DNA of 55,506 nucleotides from Collinsella aerofaciens (GCF_015557435.1 NZ_JADNOH010000051.1:1-55506); one strand, 5' to 3'; shown: positions 17,006 through 25,847, counted from the stretch's first letter. A program made the numbers and translations. Notes: generated by a model from the sequence alone, not told the origin.

Positions 17006-18415
17006 CTACTTGTCGTCATCGTCCATGGAGCCGTCGATGCCGGTTTTGGTATCGTCGTCCGTGTTGGAGTCATCGTCCTTGGCAAAGGGGTTCTTGAAGA
17101 AGCCCGTGGCATCGGGCTGCAGACCAGAGAGCTTAATCCAGGGATTATCGAGCTCAGGCTTGGGCATGGCCTTGGCCTCGGGCGCAGTCTCGTTACCGAT
17201 GAGCTCGGACTCATAGATGAACGTATCGTCCCCAAGCGCGTCGTAGGCGGCGACCGGGTTGCCCTCGGCATCGCGATACGGCGTGCCCTTAAACACGGCG
17301 CCGTCATAGGCCACAAGTTGGCGGCCGGTCTCATTCTCGAAGTAGTACACGAAGATACCTTTGAGGGCCGCACACAGCGGGATAGCAATAATCATGCCGA
17401 TGGGCCCCATGAGTGCCGAGCCAATAACGAGCGCCGTGAGGCTCATGATGGGATGCACCTGCACCGAGCTCTGCATGACCTTAGGCGAAATCACGTTATC
17501 GGTGACGTTTTGCGCGAGCATCGTCACGATGAGCGTCCACAACGCCAACATGGGGCTGAACATGAAACCGAGCACTGTGGCGATTGCCGCGCTCACCCAG
17601 GGGCCGACGACCGGAACCAAATGCATGATGCCGGTGAAGATAGCCATGAGCGCCGCATACGGATGGCCGATGATCATAAAACCGATAAAGGCGAGGAAAC
17701 CGCCGCAGATGGACGTCACGACCATGCCACGCATGTAGCCGCCCACCGAGCGCGACAGAATGGCGACCATAAAGCGGTACGAGGTCTCTTTTTCCTGACC
17801 GATAATGGTGCAAACCTCGTGGTGCATGCGGGGATAGTCGCAGGCCATCCAGTAGGCAAGCACCAGCCCCAGGAAGATCACGAACAGCTGCGAAGCCGTG
17901 TTGGTGATAAGCGGGAACACACCGCGGCCGAGCTCGGCAGCTATCTGAGACACATATTTCGACGCCACGGTAACGAGCGAGGACAGGTTGTTGTCCAGAT
18001 ACTCCTTGAGCGGCGTGTTATTGAGCGTCTTAGCGTTCGAAATCATTTCGTTGAGGTCGCCGCCCGCAACACGAAGCTGCCCAGGCAGACGGCTCAAGAC
18101 CTCCATGATCTGGCCAAACAAGATCGGCGACAGGATGCAGACGACACCGACGAGCACGGCCACAACCACGATGAGCGCGATGAGCGAACCAATGCCGCGA
18201 TTCACACCATGGTGCTCGAGCCAGTTGGTGATCGGCGACATCACAAAGGCGATGATAGAGCCAACGGCCAAAAACTCGATAACCGGCGCCAGGATGCCCA
18301 TGAGGTTGAAGATGACGGCAGCAATCGCAATGCAGCCTACAACAGCCCAGATGCGCAGGGTCAGAATACGGGTATCACGCAGTGTACGGTCGGTTTGTTG
18401 GGGGTGCTCACTCAT
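17006..18415 (-). CDS. AI-2E family transporter
   Basis: A 469-residue membrane protein with about eight helices arranged as in the AI-2E exporter family (PF01594): an N-terminal helix pair, a periplasmic segment, and the conserved GIMHLVPVVGPW and SPKVMQ stretches, then the GPIGMIIAIPL helix. Family members export small molecules or act as Na+/H+ antiporters; the autoinducer-2 name does not prove the substrate. A ~110-residue cytoplasmic tail ends in an Asp-rich run. It overlaps sigB by four bases and is the last gene of that operon, so it is probably expressed with the stress regulon. Confidence 0.88.
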   Translation of the reverse strand: MSEHPQQTDRTLRDTRILTLRIWAVVGCIAIAAVIFNLMGILAPVIEFLAVGSIIAFVMSPITNWLEHHGVNRGIGSLIALIVVVAVLVGVVCILSPILFGQIMEVLSRLPGQLRVAGGDLNEMISNAKTLNNTPLKEYLDNNLSSLVTVASKYVSQIAAELGRGVFPLITNTASQLFVIFLGLVLAYWMACDYPRMHHEVCTIIGQEKETSYRFMVAILSRSVGGYMRGMVVTSICGGFLAFIGFMIIGHPYAALMAIFTGIMHLVPVVGPWVSAAIATVLGFMFSPMLALWTLIVTMLAQNVTDNVISPKVMQSSVQVHPIMSLTALVIGSALMGPIGMIIAIPLCAALKGIFVYYFENETGRQLVAYDGAVFKGTPYRDAEGNPVAAYDALGDDTFIYESELIGNETAPEAKAMPKPELDNPWIKLSGLQPDATGFFKNPFAKDDDSNTDDDTKTGIDGSMDDDDK

Positions 18416-19203
18416 GAACGAATCATCACTCCGTCGGGATCGATCTTGTCCTGGATCTTTTTAAGCGTGCGGCGCAGCAGACGCGAAACCTGCACCTGGG
18501 AGATGCCCAGCTTTTTGGCAATCTCGATCTGGGTCATGCCCTTCACAAAGCGCAGCTCGATCACCTCGCGCTCACGCGGCGAGAAATCGCGGATGGCTTC
18601 CTCGATCACCAGACGGTCGTCGGTAAAGTCGAGCTCATTGTCCTCGTCGGCATAACGGTCGAGAATCGAGGGTGCGTCGTCGGAGTCGGATGCCCCTGGG
18701 GCCTCGATGGGCACCGAAGTGTAAGCCGAGGACGATTCCATGGCCTCCAAGACCTCGTCGACGGTAACGTCCAGGTATTCAGCGATTTCCTCAACCTTAG
18801 GCGAACGCTGTAGCTCGTTAGTGAGTTTGTCGGTGGCCTGGTTGACCTTAGCCGAGAGCTCCTGCAGACGACGCGGTACGCGCACGCTCCAGCCCTTATC
18901 GCGGAAGTGGCGCTTGATCTCGCCCAGAATAGTAGGCGTGGCAAACGTCGTAAACTCGAGCCCGCGCTCGGGATCAAAGCGATCGATAGCCTTGAGCAAG
19001 CCCAGGTAGCCGACCTGCATGAGGTCGTCGAGCGGCTCGCCGCGATTCTTAAATTTGTTGGCAAGAAACCTTACCAGGTTCATATGGGACATGACGAGCT
19101 GCTCGCGGGCGTCCGGATCACCGGTCTCCTTGTAACGACGAAACAGCTCGCGGGTTTTCTCCTTGTCCCAAGCGGTCTTACCGCTCCGGGAACGTTCGGT
19201 CAT
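18412..19203 (-). CDS. SigB/SigF-type alternative sigma factor
   Basis: A 263-residue sigma factor of the SigB/F/G group. Region 2 is seen in DLMQVGYLGLLKAIDRFDPE and FTTFATPTILGEIKRHFRDK, region 3 in VPRRLQELSAKVN, and region 4 in SPREREVIELRFVKGMTQIE and the HTH ISQVQVSRLLRRTLKKI. It directs RNA polymerase to stress or developmental promoters. It starts one base after the gene for a RsbW-like protein and overlaps the permease gene, which indicates a single operon. No anti-anti-sigma (RsbV) or PP2C phosphatase gene is adjacent, so activation must work differently or from elsewhere. Confidence 0.9.
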   Translation of the reverse strand: MTERSRSGKTAWDKEKTRELFRRYKETGDPDAREQLVMSHMNLVRFLANKFKNRGEPLDDLMQVGYLGLLKAIDRFDPERGLEFTTFATPTILGEIKRHFRDKGWSVRVPRRLQELSAKVNQATDKLTNELQRSPKVEEIAEYLDVTVDEVLEAMESSSAYTSVPIEAPGASDSDDAPSILDRYADEDNELDFTDDRLVIEEAIRDFSPREREVIELRFVKGMTQIEIAKKLGISQVQVSRLLRRTLKKIQDKIDPDGVMIRS

Positions 19204-19204
19204 A

Positions 19205-19582
19205 TTAAATATCCGCCTTGAGGTCGAGGGAAAGCGTTAGGGGCGCCGAGGTCTTATCGTAGGAATCGCACACGCTCGCGAGAATAAGCTCGGCATACAC
19301 CGCAGCTTGGTCATCTTCATCGACCGTAGCCTGGTCGCCAAAGGTAAAGGTCATGCCAACGTGAGTTTCGTCGACATCGAATGTAATGGTGATATCGTCG
19401 CAGTCGACCGCGGTACAACCAAAGATGAAGGCCTCCTCGGCAGCCATGCGGATGTCCTCGATGCGATCGACGGACATAGAGCACAGAGCACCGACGTTGG
19501 CGGCCGTCATGCGCACCAGGCGAGCGAGACGCGGGTCGCCGGCAACGGTCAGCGTAATGGGGCAGGTTGCTTCGCTACTCAT
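19205..19582 (-). CDS. RsbW-like anti-sigma protein with degenerate ATP site
   Basis: A 125-residue protein that looks like the HATPase fold of RsbW/SpoIIAB (SVDRIEDIRMAAEEAFIFG matches the helix that normally carries the N-box). It lies immediately upstream of the sigma gene, the usual anti-sigma position. The N-box Asn (EA.TNA in RsbW) is replaced by EEAFIFG, and no DxGxG box is visible afterwards, so kinase activity is doubtful; sigma binding alone is possible. GGAG precedes the ATG at 19582, which overlaps the DUF948 gene by eight bases. A longer frame upstream is Pro/Arg-rich and is just the other frame of DUF948. Confidence 0.7.
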   Translation of the reverse strand: MSSEATCPITLTVAGDPRLARLVRMTAANVGALCSMSVDRIEDIRMAAEEAFIFGCTAVDCDDITITFDVDETHVGMTFTFGDQATVDEDDQAAVYAELILASVCDSYDKTSAPLTLSLDLKADI

Positions 19583-20168
19583 CGCAGGACTCCTCGGAGG
19601 TCTCGGAGGGCGTATAGGTGTAATACTGAGCCGGCTTGGCTGCAGGCTTTTGATCTGCTTCCGCACCATCGGCGGCCTCGTCCTCGGCCTCGCCAATCAG
19701 GACGCGCTCGGTAGGCTGCTCGGCCCCCGCGGCGGCAGCGGCGAGCTTGCGCTCGGCGTCGGCTGCAGGAGCCTTCACCTTATTGAAGAGCTTCTGCACG
19801 GCACCTGCGGCAGAATCAGTCACGCTCGACACGGCGTTGCTGGCCTCGGCCATGCTACCGGTGACCTCAGAAATGTCGCGAACCACGGCTTCGACCTCTA
19901 CGAGATTGGAGGTAAGGGCATCAACTGCCGTCTTACTCGACTTAAGCAGCGGCTCCATCTGGGCAAGTGCCGGCGTAAGCTCGTCGACAGCGCCGTCAAG
20001 TTTTGCCACCACCGGCTGCGCCTCGGCGATGGTGTTATTGAGGTCGTTCACGGTCTTATCGAGCGAGTCGACAACGTTGCGGGTCTTGCGCAGGGTAAGC
20101 GCGAGCTCAACAATAGCCCACACGCCGGCAATGGCAAGCACCAGCAGGGCGATTTGAATGGGACTCAT
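19575..20168 (-). CDS. DUF948 membrane-anchored coiled-coil protein
   Basis: A 197-residue protein with an N-terminal membrane helix (IQIALLVLAIAGVWAIVELA) and a long coiled-coil region resembling methyl-accepting-type helices (DUF948), followed by an Ala/Glu-rich tail. Relatives in Bacillus (YtxG) are induced by general stress; the molecular role is unknown. It is the first gene of the operon with the anti-sigma-like protein, sigma factor and AI-2E permease, so it could be a sensor or a regulon member. GGGAGG lies upstream of the ATG. A GGGTAT box at 20236-20231 on the minus strand recalls a SigB -10 element, but no matching -35 is seen. Confidence 0.85.
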   Translation of the reverse strand: MSPIQIALLVLAIAGVWAIVELALTLRKTRNVVDSLDKTVNDLNNTIAEAQPVVAKLDGAVDELTPALAQMEPLLKSSKTAVDALTSNLVEVEAVVRDISEVTGSMAEASNAVSSVTDSAAGAVQKLFNKVKAPAADAERKLAAAAAGAEQPTERVLIGEAEDEAADGAEADQKPAAKPAQYYTYTPSETSEESCDE

Positions 20169-20263
20169 ACAAGCCTCCCGAAGGAATCGAAATACAGACG
20201 CCTTTCATGGTACCCCAAAGAAGGGGGAAGATACCCAAAGGGAATGTGCGAGGTGCCAAGGAC

Positions 20264-21613
20264 CTACTTGGGCGCGTTACCGCTACGGTCGCGTTCGCTT
20301 TGCTCTACGCGCCACTCTTCCCAGCCGCGGCCCGCAGGCTGCCAGAACGCGCCACGCTCCAGCCCCTCGGGCAAATAGCGCTGATCGACCCAGCCTTCGG
20401 GATAATCATGCGGATACTTGTATACACCGTATTCGTCGCTACCTGGGCGATGACGATCGCGCAAATAACTCGGCACCTCACGTAAACCGCTGCTATGAAT
20501 ATCGGCCAACGCCGCGTCAATCGAGGCCTCACATGCGTTTGACTTAGGCGCCAAGCACACATAGAGTGCAGCCTGAGCAAGGTTAATGCGGCACTCGGGA
20601 TAGCCAATGACCTCGGCAGACTTAAACGCGGCATGCGCCACCAAAAGCGCCTGCGGGTCGGCGTTGCCAACATCCTCAGAAGCGTGAATCATAATACGGC
20701 GAGCGATAAACTTAGGATCCTCCCCAGCATCGATCATGCGCGCGAGCCAATAGATCGTGGCATCGGGGTCACTACCGCGCATAGACTTAATAAACGCACT
20801 GATGATGTCGTAGTGCATGTCGCCGTTTTTGTCATACGTAAAGCCGCGACGCGGGTTGGCGATCTTCACGTCATCCACGGTAATGGGATAGCGCTCCCCC
20901 GCCGCGGGCGCTGGCGTTCCCTCGGTATCGGGACGCGTGACGGCAATCTCGCTCGCAAGCTCGAGCGTCGTGAGCGCCGAGCGAGCGTCACCCGCTGCCA
21001 GCGTGCAGATGGTCTTGACCGTATCCTCATCGGCCGAGAACTTACCGTTCAAGCCCTGCGGTGCCTCGAGCGCACGCTCGATAAGCATGGCGATATCCTC
21101 GTCCTTTAAATGCTCAAGCTCCACGACTCGACCACGTGAGAGCAGCGCCGAGTTTACCTCGAAGTACGGATTCTCCGTCGTAGCGCCAATCATAATGACG
21201 GTACGGTTCTCAACTGCATGCAGCAGGGCATCCTGCTGCGACTTAGAGAAGCGGTGAATCTCATCGATGAATAGAATGGTTCGACGGTCGTACGTATTCA
21301 GACGCGTCTTTGCCTCGTCAATCACGCGACGCAAGTCCTTCACGGTACCTGTGACGGCACTGACCTCGACAAACTCGCTTTTGGTATGGTTGGCGATAAT
21401 ATGTGCCAGCGTCGTCTTGCCCGTACCGGCAGGCCCATACAAGATCACGCTCGACAGCACATCGTGCTCGATCGCAGCTCGCAGCCACGAGCCCTTGCCC
21501 ACGGCCTTTTGCTGACCCACGTACTCGTCAAGCGAATTGGGGCGCATACGCACCGCGAGCGGCGCATTCTTAAAGGAACGCTCACGCGTCGAGGCAGAAA
21601 AAAGGTCGTCCAT
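20264..21613 (-). CDS. rarA: Replication-associated recombination protein RarA (MgsA)
   Basis: A 449-residue AAA+ ATPase related to the clamp loader, acting at stalled replication forks. Walker A is GPAGTGKTT at about 60-68, Walker B is ILFIDEIHRF, sensor 1 is GATTENP, and the C-terminal tetramerisation part contains DPDATIYWLARM and the end motif YKYPHDYPEGW. The ATG at 21613 follows GGGATGG; in-frame ATGs at 21619 and 21628 are possible. A minus-strand TATACT at 21658-21653 is a good -10 box close upstream. Confidence 0.94.
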   Translation of the reverse strand: MDDLFSASTRERSFKNAPLAVRMRPNSLDEYVGQQKAVGKGSWLRAAIEHDVLSSVILYGPAGTGKTTLAHIIANHTKSEFVEVSAVTGTVKDLRRVIDEAKTRLNTYDRRTILFIDEIHRFSKSQQDALLHAVENRTVIMIGATTENPYFEVNSALLSRGRVVELEHLKDEDIAMLIERALEAPQGLNGKFSADEDTVKTICTLAAGDARSALTTLELASEIAVTRPDTEGTPAPAAGERYPITVDDVKIANPRRGFTYDKNGDMHYDIISAFIKSMRGSDPDATIYWLARMIDAGEDPKFIARRIMIHASEDVGNADPQALLVAHAAFKSAEVIGYPECRINLAQAALYVCLAPKSNACEASIDAALADIHSSGLREVPSYLRDRHRPGSDEYGVYKYPHDYPEGWVDQRYLPEGLERGAFWQPAGRGWEEWRVEQSERDRSGNAPK

Positions 21614-21652
21614 AGCCATCCCGTACATCCATCAAAATCGTTGTTCCCCAAC

Positions 21653-21658
21653 AGTATA
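21653..21658 (-). promoter_or_regulatory. Promoter -10 box of rarA
   Basis: TATACT on the minus strand, in the 60-base gap between dgt and rarA. A convincing -35 element is not seen. The predicted 5' leader is only about 20-35 bases. Confidence 0.45.
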
Positions 21659-21673
21659 CCGAAAAGATACGAA

Positions 21674-22921
21674 CTACCGTTCGTTAATATAGGTGCGATG
21701 CGGAAACTTTAGACCCGGGAACAACTTGCTTGTCAGCTCACAGAAGTAGCCGTCCGTCATGCTCGCGATGTAATCCACCACGGTTTGATCCTTGTCATCC
21801 CGCCAGGCATAGGTGCGATCGTAGTAGGAAAGCTGCTGCTCAATGCGCGAAATGTGGTGTTTAAAGATGTAAGAGGACTCATCGCCTTCGTTTATATCCT
21901 GCAGGCAACGGTCATAGAGCTTTTCGAACGCCTCGCGCAGCTCTGCCTCGGAATCGCCCTCGATGCCGCCCTTGCTGTAGATCTTCTCGTAGTTCTCGCG
22001 CTTGGCACGGCGGATCTCCTCAAACAGGTCTTCACTCATCTCGATACGCGGTTTGCCGTAGCTATGTTCCACGATATCGATGGATGCGTGCGTGAGGATC
22101 CAGCTGTTATAGGCGCCGCCCCGGCCATCGTCAAAAGCGTCGGGCGAAAGCAGGCCTGCCGCGATAGCATCCTGGCGATCACGACCGACGTAGGCAAGGA
22201 TATCCGAGATGCGCACGACGCAGCCCTCGAGCGTCATGGGGCGCAGATGCTCAATCGCGCTATAACCCGTGGCGATGCAATCCTCGACCGTCCGATCGAG
22301 CTGGTCAAAGGATGCCATGCTCGACAGCTCAAACACGCGCTGCTCGTACTCGCCGTTATGGCACAGCACGCCGTCGAGCGTCTGGAGCGATACGTTGCGA
22401 CCATACAACGCATCGAGCACGCGCACCGACTGCACGTTATGGAAAAAGAAGCGTCCGGTGCGCTCGTGATAGATATCGTTGAGGAAGCGCTCGCCGGCAT
22501 GGCCGAAGGGCGTGTGGCCCAAGTCGTGACCCAGGCCGATCGCCTCGATCAGATCACAGTTGAGCCCCAAAGCACGGCCGATATCGCGTGCGATACGCGA
22601 GACAAGCTGCACATGCAGACCACGGCGCGATAGATCATCGTTGCTACGAAAGCTAAAGACCTGCGTTTTACCTGCATATCGAGTGTATGCCGGCAGATGG
22701 AGAATCTTTTCGGTATCGCGCATAAAGCTGGGGCGCATAAGCGTGCCTTTGTCCGCATCACGATTGACACGACGAATGACCTGGTCATCGTTGCAACGAT
22801 ACGGATTGACCGCGCCCAAAGCACGTTCGGCGGCAATGCGCTCGATGAGCTCGGACGACAACGCCGAGGGAATACGGTCCATGCGCGCCTTGATGGCGGC
22901 CGTTTCTTGATTAGTTGCCAT
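21674..22921 (-). CDS. dgt: Deoxyguanosinetriphosphate triphosphohydrolase-like HD protein
   Basis: A 415-residue HD-domain phosphohydrolase that removes triphosphate from dGTP or related dNTPs. The HD signature is complete: His103 in GLHVQLV, His132-Asp133 in GLGHDLGHTPFGH, and a later Asp in VRISDILAYVGRD. The conserved TRYAGKTQVF entry motif is also present. The ATG at 21 bases inside the longest frame (22921) follows AAGGAG. It ends 60 bases before rarA. Confidence 0.92.
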   Translation of the reverse strand: MATNQETAAIKARMDRIPSALSSELIERIAAERALGAVNPYRCNDDQVIRRVNRDADKGTLMRPSFMRDTEKILHLPAYTRYAGKTQVFSFRSNDDLSRRGLHVQLVSRIARDIGRALGLNCDLIEAIGLGHDLGHTPFGHAGERFLNDIYHERTGRFFFHNVQSVRVLDALYGRNVSLQTLDGVLCHNGEYEQRVFELSSMASFDQLDRTVEDCIATGYSAIEHLRPMTLEGCVVRISDILAYVGRDRQDAIAAGLLSPDAFDDGRGGAYNSWILTHASIDIVEHSYGKPRIEMSEDLFEEIRRAKRENYEKIYSKGGIEGDSEAELREAFEKLYDRCLQDINEGDESSYIFKHHISRIEQQLSYYDRTYAWRDDKDQTVVDYIASMTDGYFCELTSKLFPGLKFPHRTYINER

Positions 22922-22952
22922 GGCATGCTCCTTAAGAAGGATGCGCAATCGG

Positions 22953-23375
22953 TTACAGCGTGCAGCCCACGACCTCGATTATGGCAAAAATCGGCACCAA
23001 AAACGGCAGCAATGGCAGGGAGCGCGATTTTGTGATGAGGCAGGAGAGGGCTAGGACCAGGAGAGCAGCGGCAAATGCCACGATACCGCCCATGGGGTCG
23101 AGCGTGCAAAGCGCGAAGAGCGCCTTGGCGTCTCCCATACCGATACCCGGGGCCTGGCGGAGGCGCCGCCAGAGGGACTCAGTCAGCACGAGCACAAGAT
23201 ACACGATGACGGCAAGGCCCGCGTGGTCAAGCGCCACGTCCGAGCCACGATCCAGCAATACGCCCGCAAACGCAGCTACGGCACAAGCCCCGGCGAGCAC
23301 ATTCGGGAACCGACGCTCACGCGCGTCGATGACGGCGCCAGCGATGGCGCACAGCCAAAACGGGATATAGACCAT
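22953..23375 (-). CDS. A24-family prepilin peptidase (CpaA/TadV-like)
   Basis: A compact 140-residue membrane aspartic protease with about five helices. The two catalytic aspartates are at residue 17 (GAVIDARERRFPN) and residue 82 in GIGMGDAK, the GxGD motif of the family. It lacks the N-terminal methylase domain of PilD, like TadV/CpaA, which cleave type IV or Tad-pilin leaders. GAGGAGG is upstream of the ATG. No pilin, secretion ATPase or tad gene is in the window, so its substrate must be encoded elsewhere. Confidence 0.85.
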   Translation of the reverse strand: MVYIPFWLCAIAGAVIDARERRFPNVLAGACAVAAFAGVLLDRGSDVALDHAGLAVIVYLVLVLTESLWRRLRQAPGIGMGDAKALFALCTLDPMGGIVAFAAALLVLALSCLITKSRSLPLLPFLVPIFAIIEVVGCTL

Positions 23376-23406
23376 CGAGCACCTCCTCGAGCCGCATCTC
23401 AAAAGC

Positions 23407-23447
23407 AAAACCCCCACAAAGGTGTCCGTTCCCTTTGCGGTGGTTTT
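23407..23447. terminator. Dispersed hairpin repeat acting as terminator (copy 1)
   Basis: Near-perfect stem AAAACCCCCACAAAGG (23407-23422) / CCCTTTGCGGTGGTTTT (23431-23447) with flanking A/T tracts on both sides. The core (CACAAAGGTG, then CCCTTTG) matches the inverted orientation of the hairpin at 31092-31132 with only a few loop differences, so both belong to one family. It follows the glycosyltransferase gene and likely terminates it. Confidence 0.8.
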
Positions 23448-23455
23448 GGTGCTGG

Positions 23456-24751
23456 TTATTTGGCGCCCTGCATGACCTCGTCGAGGGTGACGCTGACAGC
23501 GTGCTGCGTCGGAACCCAGTCGACCTTCAGGAACAGCGCGGCAACCGTGATGGGGATATAGCTGAACATAAAGATCGGGAAGGTGAACAGGTTAGTCACC
23601 AAGCGCCACTTTTGCGCGCAGTGAATGTGCTTGTACTCAAAGATGGTCGTGAGCAGCGCCAGGATAAAGAAGGTCTGATACATCATCGCGAAGGTCATAA
23701 TGAGCGAGGCGGCACAAGCCTGCATCTCGACCTCGGTAGCCAAGAAGCCGTGCGAGAGCCCGCCCACGATAAGGAAGGTCGCGTTGGCGAGCATGGAGAT
23801 CAAGGACAGCAGCATGCCCGGCGCGATGGTCATAAACATATCGTAGGCGGCAAAGCGGCGATAGCGGAAGGTCGACTTGACCAGGTGCTTACCATACGTA
23901 AAGAATACCTGGTAGAAACCCTTGGTCCAGCGCATACGCTGCTTCCAAGAGGCCTTAAACGTCACCGGCTGCTCGTCAAAGAACTCCGCCGGCGCATAGC
24001 CGATGCGAATGCCGTGAATGGCACAGAACGTGGTGAACTGGATATCCTCGGTCAGCGTGTGGAATTGCCAACCGTGCATGCCCTCGATCACGCTCGCCGA
24101 GATGAGGTAGCCCGAACCCGAAACGGCACACGACGTCTTGCAGATATTACGCGCGTTGTTGAGGAAGCGCGCCTCGCGCAGATACCAGGTAGCGTTGGCG
24201 GCCGAAATCCACGAGCTGCCGAAGTTCTTAGAGTTACGGTAGCTCGTGACCACATGGAAACCCTGGTCAAAGGCATCATTCATCTTGGAGACGTAATCGC
24301 GGGAGATGACGTTGTCGGCGTCGAAGATAAAGTAGCCCTCAAACGTGTCGGGAAACTCGTTAAGGATACGGTCGAAACCAAAGTCCATGACCCAGCTCTT
24401 ACCCTTGCGGGCCAGGTCATTACGCTCGTAGACGATAGCGCCGGCCTCGCGCGCGAGCTGCGCGGTGCTGTCGGTGCAAGCGTCGGCGACGACAAAGACT
24501 TCGATAAGCTCGGACGGATAATCCTGGTCCTTAATGGAGCGCACGAGGTTGGCGATTACCGCCTCCTCGTTATGCGCCGCAATGAAGAAGGCGTAGCGAT
24601 GGAGCTTTTTGGCCTTGGGCGGCGCGACCTCACCGCGGAGAGCGCCAATGACAAAGAAGACCACCTGATACAGGAAGCAAAACGTGAGCAGCGTAACCAC
24701 AATCTGGTTAAAGATCACGATGGGCGTGTTGGTTTGCAAAAAGGCGAGCAT
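23456..24751 (-). CDS. GT2-family processive-type glycosyltransferase
   Basis: A 431-residue membrane glycosyltransferase with one N-terminal helix, a GT-A domain and about four C-terminal helices. It has AAHNEE, the metal-binding DAD at 144-146, the TED acceptor motif (234-236) and the QRMRW product-binding motif (271-275), as in cellulose, hyaluronan and poly-N-acetylglucosamine synthases. It probably builds a cell-surface polysaccharide from a nucleotide sugar, but the sugar is unknown and no partner genes such as a bcsB or pgaA homologue lie nearby. A plausible minus-strand promoter (TTGAAC at 24816-24811, TAAGAT at 24795-24790) precedes it. Confidence 0.88.
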   Translation of the reverse strand: MLAFLQTNTPIVIFNQIVVTLLTFCFLYQVVFFVIGALRGEVAPPKAKKLHRYAFFIAAHNEEAVIANLVRSIKDQDYPSELIEVFVVADACTDSTAQLAREAGAIVYERNDLARKGKSWVMDFGFDRILNEFPDTFEGYFIFDADNVISRDYVSKMNDAFDQGFHVVTSYRNSKNFGSSWISAANATWYLREARFLNNARNICKTSCAVSGSGYLISASVIEGMHGWQFHTLTEDIQFTTFCAIHGIRIGYAPAEFFDEQPVTFKASWKQRMRWTKGFYQVFFTYGKHLVKSTFRYRRFAAYDMFMTIAPGMLLSLISMLANATFLIVGGLSHGFLATEVEMQACAASLIMTFAMMYQTFFILALLTTIFEYKHIHCAQKWRLVTNLFTFPIFMFSYIPITVAALFLKVDWVPTQHAVSVTLDEVMQGAK

Positions 24752-24789
24752 GCAGGCTCCCGAGAACGCGTTACGTAAACAACCGTATA

Positions 24790-24816
24790 TCTTACCGCAG
24801 GCTAATCGAGTTCAAG
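24790..24816 (-). promoter_or_regulatory. Possible promoter of the GT2 gene
   Basis: On the minus strand TTGAAC (24816-24811) is followed after 15 bases by TAAGAT (24795-24790), in the only intergenic gap before the glycosyltransferase. Spacing is slightly short. Confidence 0.35.
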
Positions 24817-24833
24817 AAACCACCTAATACTGG

Positions 24834-25847
24834 CTAGGCTTCGAGCAGACCGAGCTGCGGAACGATATCGTCGCCGGCTTCAGTGCGGCCAAGCGAGCGT
24901 GGGGCCAAATCGTCCAAGACGGCGGCGAGATCCCACGGCAGCTCGTCGCGGCACTCGATGCGCTCGCCCGTCACGGGATGATCGAACGCCACGCGCCACG
25001 AATGCAGGAATTGCCTGGTCAGGCCCTGATCGGCGCGCGCATCGCACTTGCCGTAGAGCGGATCGCCCACGCAGGCGTGATTGATATGGCGCATATGCAC
25101 GCGAATCTGGTGCGTGCGCCCGGTAAACAGATGGCACTCGACGAGCGTATAGCCATCGTCAAAGCGGGTGGAATCAAAACGCTCGAGAACCTTAAAGGTT
25201 GTGATGGCCTGGCGCGCAAAAGGATCGTCAGACACCGCCATCTTAACGCGGTCGCGCGTGGAGCGGGCAATACCGGTGTTGATGGTGCCCTCATCCATGG
25301 CGATGTGCCCATGCACGAGTGTGATATAGCGGCGGTCGAGCGTGCGCGTACGGATAAGGTTCTGCAGTGAGCGCTGGGTGTCATCGTCCTTAGCGGCGAG
25401 CATGAGGCCAGAGGTATCGCGGTCCAGGCGATGCACGATGCCGGGGCGGTCCTCGCCCTGCACGGTGCCCAGATGGTCGATACCGCAGTGGTAAACCAGG
25501 GCGTTGGCAAGCGTACCGCTCTCATGACCATGTGCAGGATGGCACACCAGGCCGCGCTGCTTGGAGAGCACAATGAGATAGTCGTCCTCATAGCGAATAT
25601 CGAGCGGGATGGCCTCGGGAATCACATCGGTGGGATCGTGTGGCTCGGGCAGATCGACCGAAATACGGTCGCCGACTCGCACGGCGTACTTTTTGGACAG
25701 GCAGGTCTCGCCATTGACACATACGGCACCGCCCTCAATCAGATGCGCGCAGGCAGAGCGCGTGGGACAGCCATCGTTGGCGCCCAGATAGGCGTCAAGA
25801 CGCTGACCAGCGGCATCGTCGGCAACAAGGATATGGATGTCGGCCAT
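24834..25847 (-). CDS. RluA/RluD-family rRNA pseudouridine synthase
   Basis: A 337-residue enzyme that converts uridine to pseudouridine in RNA. An N-terminal S4 domain (QRLDAYLGANDGCPTRSACA) precedes the catalytic domain, with the active Asp142 in the HRLDRDTSGLM motif and the later HQIRVHMRHINHACVGDPLYG segment. It follows lspA with a TAATG overlap, a very common lspA-rluD pairing. Which RNA positions it modifies (RluD, RluC or RluA type) cannot be decided here. Confidence 0.92.
   Translation of the reverse strand: MADIHILVADDAAGQRLDAYLGANDGCPTRSACAHLIEGGAVCVNGETCLSKKYAVRVGDRISVDLPEPHDPTDVIPEAIPLDIRYEDDYLIVLSKQRGLVCHPAHGHESGTLANALVYHCGIDHLGTVQGEDRPGIVHRLDRDTSGLMLAAKDDDTQRSLQNLIRTRTLDRRYITLVHGHIAMDEGTINTGIARSTRDRVKMAVSDDPFARQAITTFKVLERFDSTRFDDGYTLVECHLFTGRTHQIRVHMRHINHACVGDPLYGKCDARADQGLTRQFLHSWRVAFDHPVTGERIECRDELPWDLAAVLDDLAPRSLGRTEAGDDIVPQLGLLEA

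Noticed and set aside
20231-20236. SigB-type promoter before the DUF948 gene
   Set aside because: A GGGTAT box exists, but no GTTT-like -35 element lies 12-15 bases upstream, so it was not listed as a feature.
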